Positions 24,991 to 34,130 of a stretch of DNA of 64,000 bases are shown here, piece by piece. Every line of letters starts with the position of its first letter. Position 1 is the stretch's first letter. The position numbers were made by a program, and so were the translations under genes. The notes under the pieces were generated by a model. It saw only the letters and a program-made list of their open reading frames with translations, ran no database searches and had not been told where the DNA came from. Source of the stretch: Bin87 sp963663945 (lineage in GTDB: Bacteria; Chloroflexota; Dehalococcoidia; Lucifugimonadales; UBA3495); contig OY760687.1 in NCBI GenBank assembly GCA_963663945.1, forward strand, positions 310,001 through 374,000, in the 5' to 3' direction.

Positions 24991-25203
24991 ATGACGACCC
25001 GGCTAAAGAGAAGCTTGATGTTGAGCACGGCGTTAGCGTTGTTACTCGCCACCGCTCTATGGGGTGGCGTAGTGTTCGCAGCCTACAAATGGGAGGGGTT
25101 CCCCCAGGGAATAGTTGCCTTCCTGTTGGTCCTGGTCACGGCCGCGCTAGGACCAGCATCCGCCTATGTTGGCTGGCAGATTGGCGACAATGAGCGCTCC
25201 TGA
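24991..25203 (+). CDS. Small two-helix membrane protein, 70 residues
   Basis: Two hydrophobic helices (about 9-31 and 39-60) are separated by a short aromatic loop. No family is recognised. GGTGAGG upstream and the overlapping start of the next membrane gene (sharing its last 14 bases) support expression. It forms a pair with that gene. Confidence 0.6.
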   Translation: MTTRLKRSLMLSTALALLLATALWGGVVFAAYKWEGFPQGIVAFLLVLVTAALGPASAYVGWQIGDNERS

Positions 25204-25507
25204 TACCACAGCACTGCAGAGGTCATATGAGAGGAACTTGGGATACGCAAAGTTTTGGGGCGGAGTGGGCATTGCTATCTTGTCATTGCTGTTCACGTTT
25301 GTGATTGACCGGGTTTTTGAAGATAACAGCAAGCCCAATACTGCAACGGAGACCCTACTGGAAATCTCGGTATGGCTTACCCTATGGGCGCTGGTATTAA
25401 CAGCATTTATGTGTTTCGGTTTGGGCTTCACTTTCTGGCGGTTATATCGCCGCGATGATGCAGCGCTTACCAATATCGAGCAGGGAAATCAGGAGGCTAC
25501 GCCATGA
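25190..25507 (+). CDS. Small two-helix membrane protein, 105 residues
   Basis: An N-terminal soluble segment (R-S-Y-E-R-N-L-G-Y) precedes two hydrophobic helices (about 22-42 and 59-85), with a charged tail. The start at ATG 25190 overlaps the previous small membrane gene. The stop overlaps the ATG of the SDR gene by four bases, so all three are cotranslated. Function unknown. Confidence 0.65.
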   Translation: MSAPDTTALQRSYERNLGYAKFWGGVGIAILSLLFTFVIDRVFEDNSKPNTATETLLEISVWLTLWALVLTAFMCFGLGFTFWRLYRRDDAALTNIEQGNQEATP

Positions 25508-26256
25508 GGCTGGAAGGCAAGGTTGCAATCATCACCGGCGGCGCGCGCGGGCAGGGCGCCACCGAGGCCCGGATGTTCGCCCGGGAAGGCGCCCGGGTGG
25601 TCATCGGCGACATACGCGATGAGCTCGGCATGCAGGTGGAAGCCGAGATCCGCGAACTGGGTGGCGAGGCCGTCTATCTCCACCTCGACGTGACCAGCGA
25701 CGACGACTGGCAGCGCGCCATTGACACCGCAGAGCAGCAGTTCGGCAAGGTGGATGTCCTCGTCAACAACGCGGCCATCGTCCTCCGCAAGGACATCGAG
25801 GAGACCACTGGCGAAGACTGGGACAACATCATGGCGATCAACGCCAAGGGCGTGTTCCTGGGAACCAAGGCCGTGATCCCGGCCATGCGGCGAGCCGGCG
25901 GCGGCAGCATCATCAACATCTCCTCAATCAGCGGGCTGGTCTCGATTGGCCCGCCGGCCTACATCGCCACCAAGGGGGCGGTGCGCCTGTTCACCAAGTC
26001 TACGGCCATCCAGTACGCCTCGGAAAACATCCGCGCCAACTCCATACACCCCGGCAGCGTCGACACCGACATGCGCCGCGAGGGCATGGGCAGCCAGACA
26101 GAAGAGGAGATCCAGGCCCGCGTCGACAACATCCCGTTGGGGCGCGTCGGTACCACCGAGGACATATCCTACGGCGCGCTGTTCCTGGCATCCGACGAGT
26201 CGTCCTTCATGACTGGCAGCGAGCTGGTCATCGACGGCGGCTACACCGCCAAGTGA
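25504..26256 (+). CDS. Short-chain dehydrogenase/reductase (classical SDR)
   Basis: This is a 250-residue classical SDR. It has T11-G-G-A-R-G-Q-G18 for the cofactor, N88-N-A90, the S-S motif at 140-143, and the catalytic Y153-x3-K157. C-terminal I-D-G-G-Y-T is typical. D36 suggests NAD(H) preference. It probably oxidises or reduces a secondary alcohol or ketone. The start codon overlaps the upstream membrane gene (ATGA), and no separate promoter is visible. Confidence 0.92.
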   Translation: MRLEGKVAIITGGARGQGATEARMFAREGARVVIGDIRDELGMQVEAEIRELGGEAVYLHLDVTSDDDWQRAIDTAEQQFGKVDVLVNNAAIVLRKDIEETTGEDWDNIMAINAKGVFLGTKAVIPAMRRAGGGSIINISSISGLVSIGPPAYIATKGAVRLFTKSTAIQYASENIRANSIHPGSVDTDMRREGMGSQTEEEIQARVDNIPLGRVGTTEDISYGALFLASDESSFMTGSELVIDGGYTAK

Positions 26257-26421
26257 GGTTGGGTTCATGACCACGCTGCCCCAGCAGTCCCTGGCGGCCG
26301 TCACCACCGCGCCCAACCCCCTCGTCGCCATCGTGCCAGGCGCATGAGGCGCATGTTGTATGCTTTGCAGCCGAAGGCTAAGTACTCCGAGCAAAATCAC
26401 GCTGCCACCGACGGAGTTGCT

Positions 26422-27111
26422 ATGGACGAAATGACTAGGGCGGAACGAGTTTGGCTGGTCAAAGATTATATGCAGCGCATCTACGAGCCGGGCAGCAATT
26501 GCCCTCCTCTGGTGGATCTGCGTCTGGCGTTCCTGACTGCCTGCCTTCACGACAACTTGCCTAGTCGCGCATGGGAAACCTTTCGGCAGAATCGCGGGCG
26601 GGTTGTGAAGGGAGAGGATTTTTCCATGAGCCTCGAGCTCGGATCGAGACCTTTGGAGTGGCTTGGCCTCAATGCCGAATCCGCGCCAGAAATGTTTATG
26701 CCGGAGCATCCCCACGCAGACTGGCGATCCGGTATCGGCGAACCGGGATACGTCACCTTGCGCACCGTCACCAAGATGCTGGACCATTACGCTGATACCG
26801 GCCGCGTTCACTGGCAATCCCTTACGATTGCCACCGACGCACTGCGAGAACTTTGCGAAAGCTACGGCATCGTCTGGCTGGCCTGGCAAGCCTCGCCTCA
26901 ACGCGGCTGGATGCCTCCGGGCACGGAAAGAACCGCAATTGCCCGATTCGCCGCCGATGCCGCTCCGGTTCCGGAACTGCATCAACTGGAGCAAAGATTT
27001 TCCGACATTGCCGGCTGCAACGTATCGTTGATAACGCCGGAACAGATTTGGGAGGAACGGCGGCAACTCGAACTGGAAAGAGCGGATATTATCTATGCCC
27101 AGGTTGACTGA
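26422..27111 (+). CDS. Pseudo-MntA-like protein with extra N-terminal domain
   Basis: The protein has 229 residues. Residues 1-137 form an unknown helical domain. Residues 138-229 align without gaps to the MNT nucleotidyltransferase core (A-L-R-E-L-C-E-S-Y-G-I-V-W-L, then N-V-S-L-I-T-P-E ... A-D-I-I-Y at the end). The catalytic signature is eroded: the Gly-Ser pair is A157-S158 (R161-G162 remain) and the two metal-binding Asp positions are E169 and T171. The 17-base overlap with the following HEPN gene shows that they form a module. By position it is the MntA-type antitoxin, but AMP transfer is unlikely. Start ATG 26422 is preferred over an upstream ATG at 26344. Confidence 0.72.
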   Translation: MDEMTRAERVWLVKDYMQRIYEPGSNCPPLVDLRLAFLTACLHDNLPSRAWETFRQNRGRVVKGEDFSMSLELGSRPLEWLGLNAESAPEMFMPEHPHADWRSGIGEPGYVTLRTVTKMLDHYADTGRVHWQSLTIATDALRELCESYGIVWLAWQASPQRGWMPPGTERTAIARFAADAAPVPELHQLEQRFSDIAGCNVSLITPEQIWEERRQLELERADIIYAQVD

Positions 27112-27457
27112 CCCTGAAGATTATCCGCGGGCTATGCTCCGCTACGCCCGTGAGGCCATGGCTCTGGCTCATAGTCGAGAGCAAGCCGACCTGGACAACG
27201 ACCGCATTTTTGAGTTGGCCTTGGCCCATCTCGTTCAAAACGTAGGCACTGCCGCCGAAACTACCCGCCGCAATCGCCAATTCTGGAACGGCAGGCTGGA
27301 GCGTGAGCGAGAATCTCTACTGAATTTCCGAAACCGGATTGCTCATGACTCTGACCCTATGGATAGAAACGGGCTTTGGCACGCGGTAACTGTGAGCTTT
27401 CCCACGATCATCCCAACGTTAGAAACGATAATTGCTGTCGACAACGCTGCACAGTGA
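27095..27457 (+). CDS. HEPN toxin of the HepT/DUF86 type
   Basis: This 120-residue HEPN protein matches the DUF86/HepT pattern: I-F-E-L-A-L-A-H-L-V-Q-N-V-G-T-A-A-E, then F-R-N-R-I-A-H-D, and L-W in the last helix. The RNase motif R-x4-H is intact (R-N-R-I-A-H). In characterised HepT the motif continues H-x-Y, and the Tyr is adenylylated by MntA. Here that position is Ser (H-D-S). The gene overlaps the pseudo-MntA gene by 17 bases. Confidence 0.82.
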   Translation: MPRLTDPEDYPRAMLRYAREAMALAHSREQADLDNDRIFELALAHLVQNVGTAAETTRRNRQFWNGRLERERESLLNFRNRIAHDSDPMDRNGLWHAVTVSFPTIIPTLETIIAVDNAAQ

Positions 27458-27486
27458 TGTTCTTCAGTGACTTCCAGGAGTTTCCC

Positions 27487-29082
27487 ATGGCCGCCTACCA
27501 CGCCGACACCGTCATCCGTCGCGCCAACGTCATCACCATCGATCCCAGCCAACCGAGGGCCACCGCAGTTGCGATGCGTGACGGGCGGTTCATCGGCGTG
27601 GGCAGCGACTCCGACCTGGAAACGCTCATCGGGCCGAGCACCAAAATCGTCGAACTCCCCGGCAAGACGGTGCTGCCCGGGTTCATTGATGCACACATCC
27701 ACGTGCTCAGCAGCGGCACCCGACACGTCATGGCTGCCGACTGTTCGCTGCCCACCATCGGCGACATACAGGACGCTCTGCGCGAACGCGTCGCGGTCAC
27801 GCCGCCCGGCCAGTGGGTCCAGGGCTTCAAATTCGACGATACCAAGACTGCCGAAAACCGTTTCCTGCGCCGCGAGGACCTGGACGCGGTCAGCACTGAG
27901 CATCCCATCCTCGTCGCCCACCGGGCAGGGCACGTGTACTACGGCAACTCCCTGGCGTTGGAACAGGCGGGATTCAACGACGAAACCGAGGATCCTCCGG
28001 GTGGTCGCCTGGGACGATACGCGGCCACCGGCCGCCTGGACGGCGTGATCTACGAGCGCGCCGCCGACGATCTCCGGGAAAACCAGATGCCCGTCGAGAA
28101 TGAAGAGACCCGGCGTGAAGGTCTGCGTGTCATCTGCGAGATGCTGAACCGCGCCGGCCTGACCAGCGTCCACGACGCCCGTGTCACCGACTACGAGCTG
28201 CGCACCTACCAGGAGGGCCGCGACAACGGCGACCTGACCCTGCGCGTCTACGCCCTGATGTGGCACCGCTACTTCCCCGCGTTGCGCGATGCCGGCATCA
28301 GCGCCGGCATGGGCGACGACCGCCTCCGCATCGGCGGCATCAAGATGGTCGCCGACGGCGCAATAGCATCACGCACCGCCTACCTGTCCGAGCCCTACGT
28401 GGGCAGTTGCTGCGACCACGGCATCCTCACCATGACCGAAGACGAGATCGCCGAAAACGTCATGGAGATGCACGCTGCCGGCTTCCAGGTTTGCATCCAC
28501 GCCAACGGCGATTCCACGATTGACCTGGTGCTCCGGGCCTACGAGGCGGCGCAGAAGGCCCACCCCCGTTCGGACCCTCGCCATCGAATCGAGCACTGCA
28601 CGCTGGTGAACCCCGACCTGCTTAACCGCATGCACAACCTGGGCACGGTGGCGACCCCCTTCTGCACCTACGTGTACTACCACGGCGAGAAGATGCAGTT
28701 CTATGGCGAGGAGCGCCTGCAGTGGATGTTTGCCCAGCGCTCGTTCATGGACTACAACGTCATGTCCACCGGCGCGACCGACTACCCGCCCGGTCCCTTC
28801 GAGCCGCTGATGGGCATCCAGAGCTGCGTCACGCGCACCGACAGCGAGGGGCGCGAGTGGGGAACCAACCAGCGCATTTCCGTGGAGGACGCCCTGCGCA
28901 TCTACACGCAGAACGGCGCCTACGCGGGTTTCGAGGAAAACCTGAAGGGCAGCATCCAGGTGGGCAAGCTGGCCGACCTGGTGGTGCTCGGCGAGGATCC
29001 CACCGCCATCGACCCCTTTGGCATCAAGGACATCACGGTGGAGCGGACCATCGTCGGCGGGAAGACCGTGTACGAGGGTTAG
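27487..29082 (+). CDS. Amidohydrolase family protein (YtcJ-like)
   Basis: This 531-residue metal-dependent amidohydrolase of the YtcJ type has G65-F-I-D-A-H-I-H72, which supplies the first metal His residues. The later I-H-A-N-G-D-S-T-I-D and H-R-I-E-H-C segments and a C-terminal barrel-closing region complete the fold. It probably hydrolyses an N-acyl or cyclic amide. CAGGAG ahead of ATG 27487 fixes the start; an upstream Met falls inside the preceding gene. It ends a short plus-strand run and faces the lipoprotein gene on the other strand. Confidence 0.9.
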   Translation: MAAYHADTVIRRANVITIDPSQPRATAVAMRDGRFIGVGSDSDLETLIGPSTKIVELPGKTVLPGFIDAHIHVLSSGTRHVMAADCSLPTIGDIQDALRERVAVTPPGQWVQGFKFDDTKTAENRFLRREDLDAVSTEHPILVAHRAGHVYYGNSLALEQAGFNDETEDPPGGRLGRYAATGRLDGVIYERAADDLRENQMPVENEETRREGLRVICEMLNRAGLTSVHDARVTDYELRTYQEGRDNGDLTLRVYALMWHRYFPALRDAGISAGMGDDRLRIGGIKMVADGAIASRTAYLSEPYVGSCCDHGILTMTEDEIAENVMEMHAAGFQVCIHANGDSTIDLVLRAYEAAQKAHPRSDPRHRIEHCTLVNPDLLNRMHNLGTVATPFCTYVYYHGEKMQFYGEERLQWMFAQRSFMDYNVMSTGATDYPPGPFEPLMGIQSCVTRTDSEGREWGTNQRISVEDALRIYTQNGAYAGFEENLKGSIQVGKLADLVVLGEDPTAIDPFGIKDITVERTIVGGKTVYEG

Positions 29083-29152
29083 GTCGTCTTGTCGCCGTTC
29101 GGTGGCGCAAGTCTACGCGCGGGCATATGCTCGAGCGCCGAGATCTGGTCCC

Positions 29153-30424
29153 TTAAGGCGAAACCGTGAGGCTTTCCACCTGCCGGTATTCCCCGTTGGC
29201 CCCGATTACGGTCAGGAACACTTCGTCGGAGCCCTGGTTGTCCTGCGGCCCGAATTTGAGCTGCATCCCGTCAATGTCGATGGGCTCGGACGTTTGCAGG
29301 GCCTTGACGAAGCATTCCCGGCTCAATTCGCGCCCGCAGGCCTCCAGGCCAGCGATGGCCAGGCGTCCCGCCAGATAACCTTCCAGGGAAACGAACCCGG
29401 GTTCCGCCCGGGCGTCGTAGTCGGCCAGGGCAGCGTGATAGCTGGCGACCACGGGAATGCTGCCGTCGTCGGGATGGGGCACCACTTGCGTGACGTAAAT
29501 CCCCTCGCCCTGAGCGCCCAGGGCATCTGCCAGCGCGCGGCTGCCCACGAACGAGACTGCCATGAACAGCGGGTCCGCCTCTCGCCGTGCCAGTTCCACC
29601 GTTCGGGCCGCCGGCGCGTACGAGCTGACCATGATGATGGCCTCTGGATCCGCTTCCAGTATCTGGAGCACTGCCGACTTCACCGCGCGGGTGTTGCGCT
29701 CGTAATGCCCGGACGCTACCGGTTTCAGACCACGGCGCTCCAAGGCCAGCGTAGTCCCGTCCAGTCCGTTCTGGCCGTAGGAATCGTTCTGGTACAGCAC
29801 CCCGACGCGCGTCACTCCCAGGTCTTCCGTGAGTCGCTCTACCATCTTCTCCGTTTCCTGGTAGTACGAGGCGCGGAGGTTGAGCACGTTGCCCAGCCCC
29901 GGATCCCTTAGGAACTCGGCGCCGGTGAACGGAGCGATGAACGGCACGCCGGCTTCGTGAGCCAACGGCGCCGCCATTCGCGAGGTGGGCGTCCCCACCG
30001 CGCCGATCAGCGCGAACACCTTGCGGTTGTCAATCAGTAGCCTGGTGTTGGCCGTCGCGTAGTTGGGCTCGTAGGCGTCGTCCAGCGTTTCCAGCACCAG
30101 GTGGCGCCCATGAACGCCGCCCGCCTGGTTGACATCGTGAAACGCGGCCTCGATGCCCAGACGCATTCCCGTGCCCAGGAACCGCGCCGCTCCGGTGAAA
30201 GCGGCGGACTGGCCAAAGATGATCTCGCCGCCGGATACGCCCGTAGCCTCGTCCGCTTCCGAGACCGCCATTGCCGTCGTCGCCGGCCCGGTTTGTTCTT
30301 CAGCTGCTGTCGGCGCGACTACCTGGGGTCCAGCCTGACAGGCGGTGCCCAGGGATGTTCCCAAAACACAGGCGGTGATCGCAAGGAGCGTGAGGAGTCG
30401 GGCGACCATCCGAGTCGGTTTCAT
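29153..30424 (-). CDS. LivK-like substrate-binding lipoprotein (branched-chain amino acid type)
   Basis: This 423-residue type-1 periplasmic binding protein has a signal peptide followed by cysteines at 19 and 29. I-T-A-C fits a lipobox better, but the second is possible. The binding domain (about 55-420) contains G-G-E-I-I-F-G-Q-S-A-A-F-T-G and the G-A-V-G-T-P-T-S motif of LivK-type receptors. A paralogue lies just upstream. No permease or ATPase gene is adjacent. ATG 30424 is preferred to an upstream in-frame ATG because it gives a normal signal peptide. Confidence 0.88.
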   Translation of the reverse strand: MKPTRMVARLLTLLAITACVLGTSLGTACQAGPQVVAPTAAEEQTGPATTAMAVSEADEATGVSGGEIIFGQSAAFTGAARFLGTGMRLGIEAAFHDVNQAGGVHGRHLVLETLDDAYEPNYATANTRLLIDNRKVFALIGAVGTPTSRMAAPLAHEAGVPFIAPFTGAEFLRDPGLGNVLNLRASYYQETEKMVERLTEDLGVTRVGVLYQNDSYGQNGLDGTTLALERRGLKPVASGHYERNTRAVKSAVLQILEADPEAIIMVSSYAPAARTVELARREADPLFMAVSFVGSRALADALGAQGEGIYVTQVVPHPDDGSIPVVASYHAALADYDARAEPGFVSLEGYLAGRLAIAGLEACGRELSRECFVKALQTSEPIDIDGMQLKFGPQDNQGSDEVFLTVIGANGEYRQVESLTVSP

Positions 30425-30680
30425 TATCGTGCCATCGTCTCCAAAGTGTATGGAACGTAACACACGCGCCATACTAATGTCCGCTCACGTGTTGGCGAAG
30501 TGCGTGGTTTTCAATCACGCATCCACCTTATGCGCACGCGCAGATTGGATCACGCTCCCGTGAGGTCACCCTTCACGGACACCTGGCTGTTCCGAGCGCG
30601 GACCAGGCGGATCGTACGGTGGCGGGTGGCGCGACGGGGCCTTTTGCAGCGCACTGGCTCGATGCTACCCGCGGTCCGGT

Positions 30681-31931
30681 TCAGGGTACGTCTTCGAGCC
30701 GGTCCACCTGGCGGTACTGGCCGTCCGCACCCAATACGGTGACATATACCGCGTCGGACCCCTGGTTGTCTTCCGGCCCATATTGCAGAGGAAATCCGTC
30801 GATATCGACCGTCTCTCCGCTTCGGATCGCGTTGAGGAAGCAATCGCGCGTGAGGTCGGGGCCGCACCCGTCCAGCCCCGCAATGGCCAACCGCCCGGCC
30901 AGGTAACCCTCCAGCGACACGAAACTCGGCGTCGCCTCGGGGTCAAAGGCGGCCAGGGCCGTCCGGTACTTGTCCACGACGGCGATGCTGGCGTCATCCG
31001 GGGGAGGTACAACCTGGGTTACGTAGATGCCGGCGCCGTCCGGTCCCAATTCTCCCGCCAGCGCCTTGCTGCCCACAAACGAGATCGCCATGAACACCGG
31101 GTCGATTTCGGCGTGGACGGCCTGGATCGTTTTTGCCACCGGCGCGTAGGCGCCGACCATGATCACCGCTTCCGGATCCGCATCCACGATGTGGAACACC
31201 GCTGCGGTCGTCGCGCCGGTGTTGCGCTCGTAGTAGCCGGAACCGACCGGCTCAAGGCCCCGTCGTTGCAGGGCCTGTATCGTCCCCGCGAGACCAGCCC
31301 GCCCGAAGGAGTCGTTCTGATAGAACACCGCAATCCGAGTGATCCCGAGATCTTCAGTCAGACGCTCGACCATCTCTTCGGTTTCCTGATAGTAGGACGC
31401 CCGCAGGTTCACGATATTGTCCAACTCCGGCTCACGCAGGAATTCCGCGCCGGTGAAGGGCGCCAGGAAAGGAGCGCCGGCGGCGTTGGCGGACAGGAAC
31501 GCGGAGCGTGAGGTTGGCGTGCCCACCGCCCCGATCAGAGCGAACACCTTCTGCTCGTATAACAGTTGCTGTGTGTTGGAGAATGCAGCGTCCGATTCGT
31601 ATCCGTCATCCAGGGATTCGAGTTCCAGCCGTCGGCCGTGGACACCGCCGGCCTCGTTGGATTCGTGGAACGCGGCCTGTATCCCCAGCCGCATGTCGCT
31701 GCCCAGGTTCTGCGCTGGTCCGCTGAAGGCGGCGGATTGCCCGAACAGGACGCGGCCGTCAAACACACCCTGGTCAGCCTGTTCCCCTGACACCGCCGTC
31801 GGCGGTGTGGGCGCACCGGACCCGCCGGCTCCCGACGCCGGTTGCCCCTGCCCGGAGCAGGCCGCGCCAAAAAGCAGAGCGGCCACGGCCACGGCGAAGG
31901 TGCAGGCGGCGACCAGAGGTTGCGATCTCAT
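30681..31931 (-). CDS. LivK-like substrate-binding lipoprotein, paralogue
   Basis: This 416-residue receptor shares domain order and many stretches with the downstream lipoprotein: G-R-V-L-F-G-Q-S-A-A-F-S-G, V-F-A-L-I-G-A-V-G-T-P-T-S, and N-L-R-A-S-Y-Y-Q-E-T-E. The lipobox-like G-A-A-C25 follows a short signal. It is 256 bases upstream of the other receptor, and the spacer holds no gene or clear promoter. Tandem duplication with divergence suggests different ligands. Confidence 0.88.
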   Translation of the reverse strand: MRSQPLVAACTFAVAVAALLFGAACSGQGQPASGAGGSGAPTPPTAVSGEQADQGVFDGRVLFGQSAAFSGPAQNLGSDMRLGIQAAFHESNEAGGVHGRRLELESLDDGYESDAAFSNTQQLLYEQKVFALIGAVGTPTSRSAFLSANAAGAPFLAPFTGAEFLREPELDNIVNLRASYYQETEEMVERLTEDLGITRIAVFYQNDSFGRAGLAGTIQALQRRGLEPVGSGYYERNTGATTAAVFHIVDADPEAVIMVGAYAPVAKTIQAVHAEIDPVFMAISFVGSKALAGELGPDGAGIYVTQVVPPPDDASIAVVDKYRTALAAFDPEATPSFVSLEGYLAGRLAIAGLDGCGPDLTRDCFLNAIRSGETVDIDGFPLQYGPEDNQGSDAVYVTVLGADGQYRQVDRLEDVP

Positions 31932-32057
31932 CTGAATTTGGGTCAGACCAAGTTTGGGGTTCGCTCAGCAGAGCATACACCACCGCGCGCACGGAATGCC
32001 CGGAACCTGCGACCGCGAGTTCCGGGCAATTCTGGAACCTGATGAGGACGAACGGAG

Positions 32058-33491
32058 CTAGAGTTCCGGCGGTCGCCTCTCATGCCACGGCGTTGCCTGC
32101 TCGTAGGCGTACGCAGCGCGGAATATATTTGCCTCTCCCAGGTGCGGCCCGCCGATCTGCAGGGCGAGCGGCAATGCTCCGTCGCCGTCGCTGGTGAACC
32201 CGCACGGGATGCTCAACGCGGGGCAACCGCTCAGGCTGTACAGACCGCGGAAGCTGCCGTCCCGAAGCGCGGCGGCGGCAATCTCCTTGTTGTCGATCAT
32301 CGCCGGTTCGTCGGCCAGCAGGCCGGCCGGCGCGGAGGATGTGGGCTGTATCAGCAGGTCAACGCTGCGGAAAGCCTCGATCACCTGGCGGCGCACCAAC
32401 GCCCGCAGTTTCAGCGCCTTGTAGTACACCTGCCCCGGTATCAGGTTGCCCACCGCGAAGGCCACCCGCGTGTTCGGGTGGTAGTCCTCGAACCGCTCCC
32501 GCAGCCACTCGGGGTTCAGGCTGACCCGCTCCGTGCTGGTGATGGTGCGCACGATGGGGCCGGTCACCGGAGCCATCGGCAGGCTCACCGGTACGACCTC
32601 CGCGCCCAGCTCTCCGAACACCTCGGCGGCGGCCGCAGCGGCTTCCCGGCTCTGTTCGTTCAGCGACAGGCCGTGCCCGCCCATCAGTTCCTGCACCACG
32701 CCGATGCGCATCCCTCTCACTCCGCCGTCCAGTCCGTCCAGGTAGTCGGGCACGGGTTCGGTGCGGCTGTAGCGGTCCTTGGGGTCATGGCCGGCGATGA
32801 CGCCCAAGGTCAGCGCGCAGTCGGTCACGGTGCGGGATATCGGGCCAATGGTGTCGGTCGACCAGCTGGCGCCGTCGACTCCCGCGCGGCTCACTCGCCC
32901 CCACGTGGGCCGGATGCCCACCAGGCCGCTGTTGGCCGCCGGACCGCGTATGGAACCGCCCGTGTCCTCCCCCAGCGAGGTGGCGCACAGGTACCCCGCC
33001 GTGGCAGACCCGCTGCCGGTGCTGGAAGTGCCCGGGTTCCGGTTGGTGTCCCACGGGTTGCGCGCCGGCCCGAACCAGCTGCTGATTGGATCGCCCATGG
33101 CGAACTCGCTCATGTTGGTCTTGCCGATGATCACCGCGCCGGCGCCCTTGAGCTTGGCTACCACCGTGGCGTCGGTATCCGGCACGAAGTCGGCGCGAAT
33201 CTTGGACCCGTCGGAGTTGCGGATTCCCGCGGCGTAGATCTGGTCCTTCACGCCCACCGGGACGCCATGCAGCGGCCCGCGGAAGTTGCCGGCGGCGGCT
33301 TCGTCGTCCAGCCGCCGGGCGTCAGCGCGAGCCTCGTCGGCGCACACCGTGATGTAGGCGTTGAGCTTGTCGCCCACCGCGTCGATGCGGGCGAGGTAGG
33401 CGTCCACCGCGTCGATACACGAAACCTCCCGGGCGCGGATGGCGGCGGCCAGCTCGGATGCGGGCAGGAACGGGATTTCAGCGGGCGTCAT
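32058..33491 (-). CDS. Amidase-signature enzyme (GatA-like)
   Basis: This 477-residue amidase-signature hydrolase has K82 (G-V-P-V-G-V-K), a cis-Ser in the G-T-S-S-T-G-S-G-S region (about 154-162) and the nucleophile S180 in E-D-T-G-G-S-I-R-G-P. All three catalytic residues are present. It is preceded by a GatC-like gene with a four-base overlap. GatB is absent here, so it may be a stand-alone amidase that borrowed a GatC partner, or part of an unlinked GatCAB. Sequence alone does not decide. Confidence 0.88.
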   Translation of the reverse strand: MTPAEIPFLPASELAAAIRAREVSCIDAVDAYLARIDAVGDKLNAYITVCADEARADARRLDDEAAAGNFRGPLHGVPVGVKDQIYAAGIRNSDGSKIRADFVPDTDATVVAKLKGAGAVIIGKTNMSEFAMGDPISSWFGPARNPWDTNRNPGTSSTGSGSATAGYLCATSLGEDTGGSIRGPAANSGLVGIRPTWGRVSRAGVDGASWSTDTIGPISRTVTDCALTLGVIAGHDPKDRYSRTEPVPDYLDGLDGGVRGMRIGVVQELMGGHGLSLNEQSREAAAAAAEVFGELGAEVVPVSLPMAPVTGPIVRTITSTERVSLNPEWLRERFEDYHPNTRVAFAVGNLIPGQVYYKALKLRALVRRQVIEAFRSVDLLIQPTSSAPAGLLADEPAMIDNKEIAAAALRDGSFRGLYSLSGCPALSIPCGFTSDGDGALPLALQIGGPHLGEANIFRAAYAYEQATPWHERRPPEL

Positions 33492-33685
33492 TCTGCCACC
33501 TCCATATCGGCGGGATGGGTCACGGCCAGATACTCCTCCAGGTTGAACCCTGGCGGGTTGATGGCTGCCATTTCCTCCAGCATCGCGTTCAGGCTGTGCG
33601 TCACCTGGCTCAGCTCCGGCTCGCTCAGCGTGAGCCCCACCGCCTTGGCCAAGGCCTGGATTTCGTCGTTGTTCAAATCGGACAT
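33488..33685 (-). CDS. GatC-like small subunit
   Basis: The protein has 65 residues. The N-terminal A-L-A-x2-V-G-L-x-L-S-E-x-E and the downstream H-S-L-N-A-M-L-E helix resemble GatC. It is shorter than the usual ~95-residue GatC and lacks most of the C-terminal extension. ATG overlaps the amidase start region (ATGA), so translation is coupled to it. Confidence 0.75.
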   Translation of the reverse strand: MSDLNNDEIQALAKAVGLTLSEPELSQVTHSLNAMLEEMAAINPPGFNLEEYLAVTHPADMEVAE

Positions 33686-33698
33686 AACGGCTCCATAG

Positions 33699-34130
33699 TT
33701 ACTGTCGCGGATCGATAACTTCGATGAATGGGAAACGTCGGAAGTCCCGGTCTATGGTGCAGATCTTGTTGATACGGTGTTCGCGTGCCAGCACGGCAGT
33801 ATGTAGATCGTGCACACGGCTGCCACGTACTTCGGGCAGTTCGGTAACTACCTGAGCCAGCACTGACATATGCTGCAATGTTGGCAGCAAGAGTCTGAAC
33901 CCCGGCATCGCCAACAGGCCGTTAATGTAACGTCGCGCCTCGGCCAGGCTCCAGGGCTGGCTGGATACCCGCGGATGCGTGACCACTCGAAAGAACTCGT
34001 AGCAGATATTCCACGTTAGCAATCCAGAAGAAGCGGTGTTGCCAGCCTCTGCGATGCGCCGCCGACAGGCGTCGTGGAATTCTGTATCGTCCCGAGCGGC
34101 ATAAACCAGCACGTTGGTATCAAAAACCAT
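33699..34130 (-). CDS. vapC: VapC-type PIN-domain ribonuclease toxin
   Basis: This 143-residue PIN domain has the expected acidic metal residues: D4 (F-D-T-N), E45, D108 and D127 (T-I-D-R-D). All look intact. It overlaps the VapB gene by 11 bases. Probable target is tRNA or rRNA. Confidence 0.88.
   Translation of the reverse strand: MVFDTNVLVYAARDDTEFHDACRRRIAEAGNTASSGLLTWNICYEFFRVVTHPRVSSQPWSLAEARRYINGLLAMPGFRLLLPTLQHMSVLAQVVTELPEVRGSRVHDLHTAVLAREHRINKICTIDRDFRRFPFIEVIDPRQ

Noticed and set aside
26264..26347. Short ATG frame after the SDR gene
   Set aside because: Pro/Ala-rich, no ribosome-binding site, no homologous motif. Probably random.
32058..33491. Certain assignment as GatA of the tRNA amidotransferase
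   Set aside because: GatB is absent nearby and GatC is short. Amidase-signature family is safe but the substrate is not.
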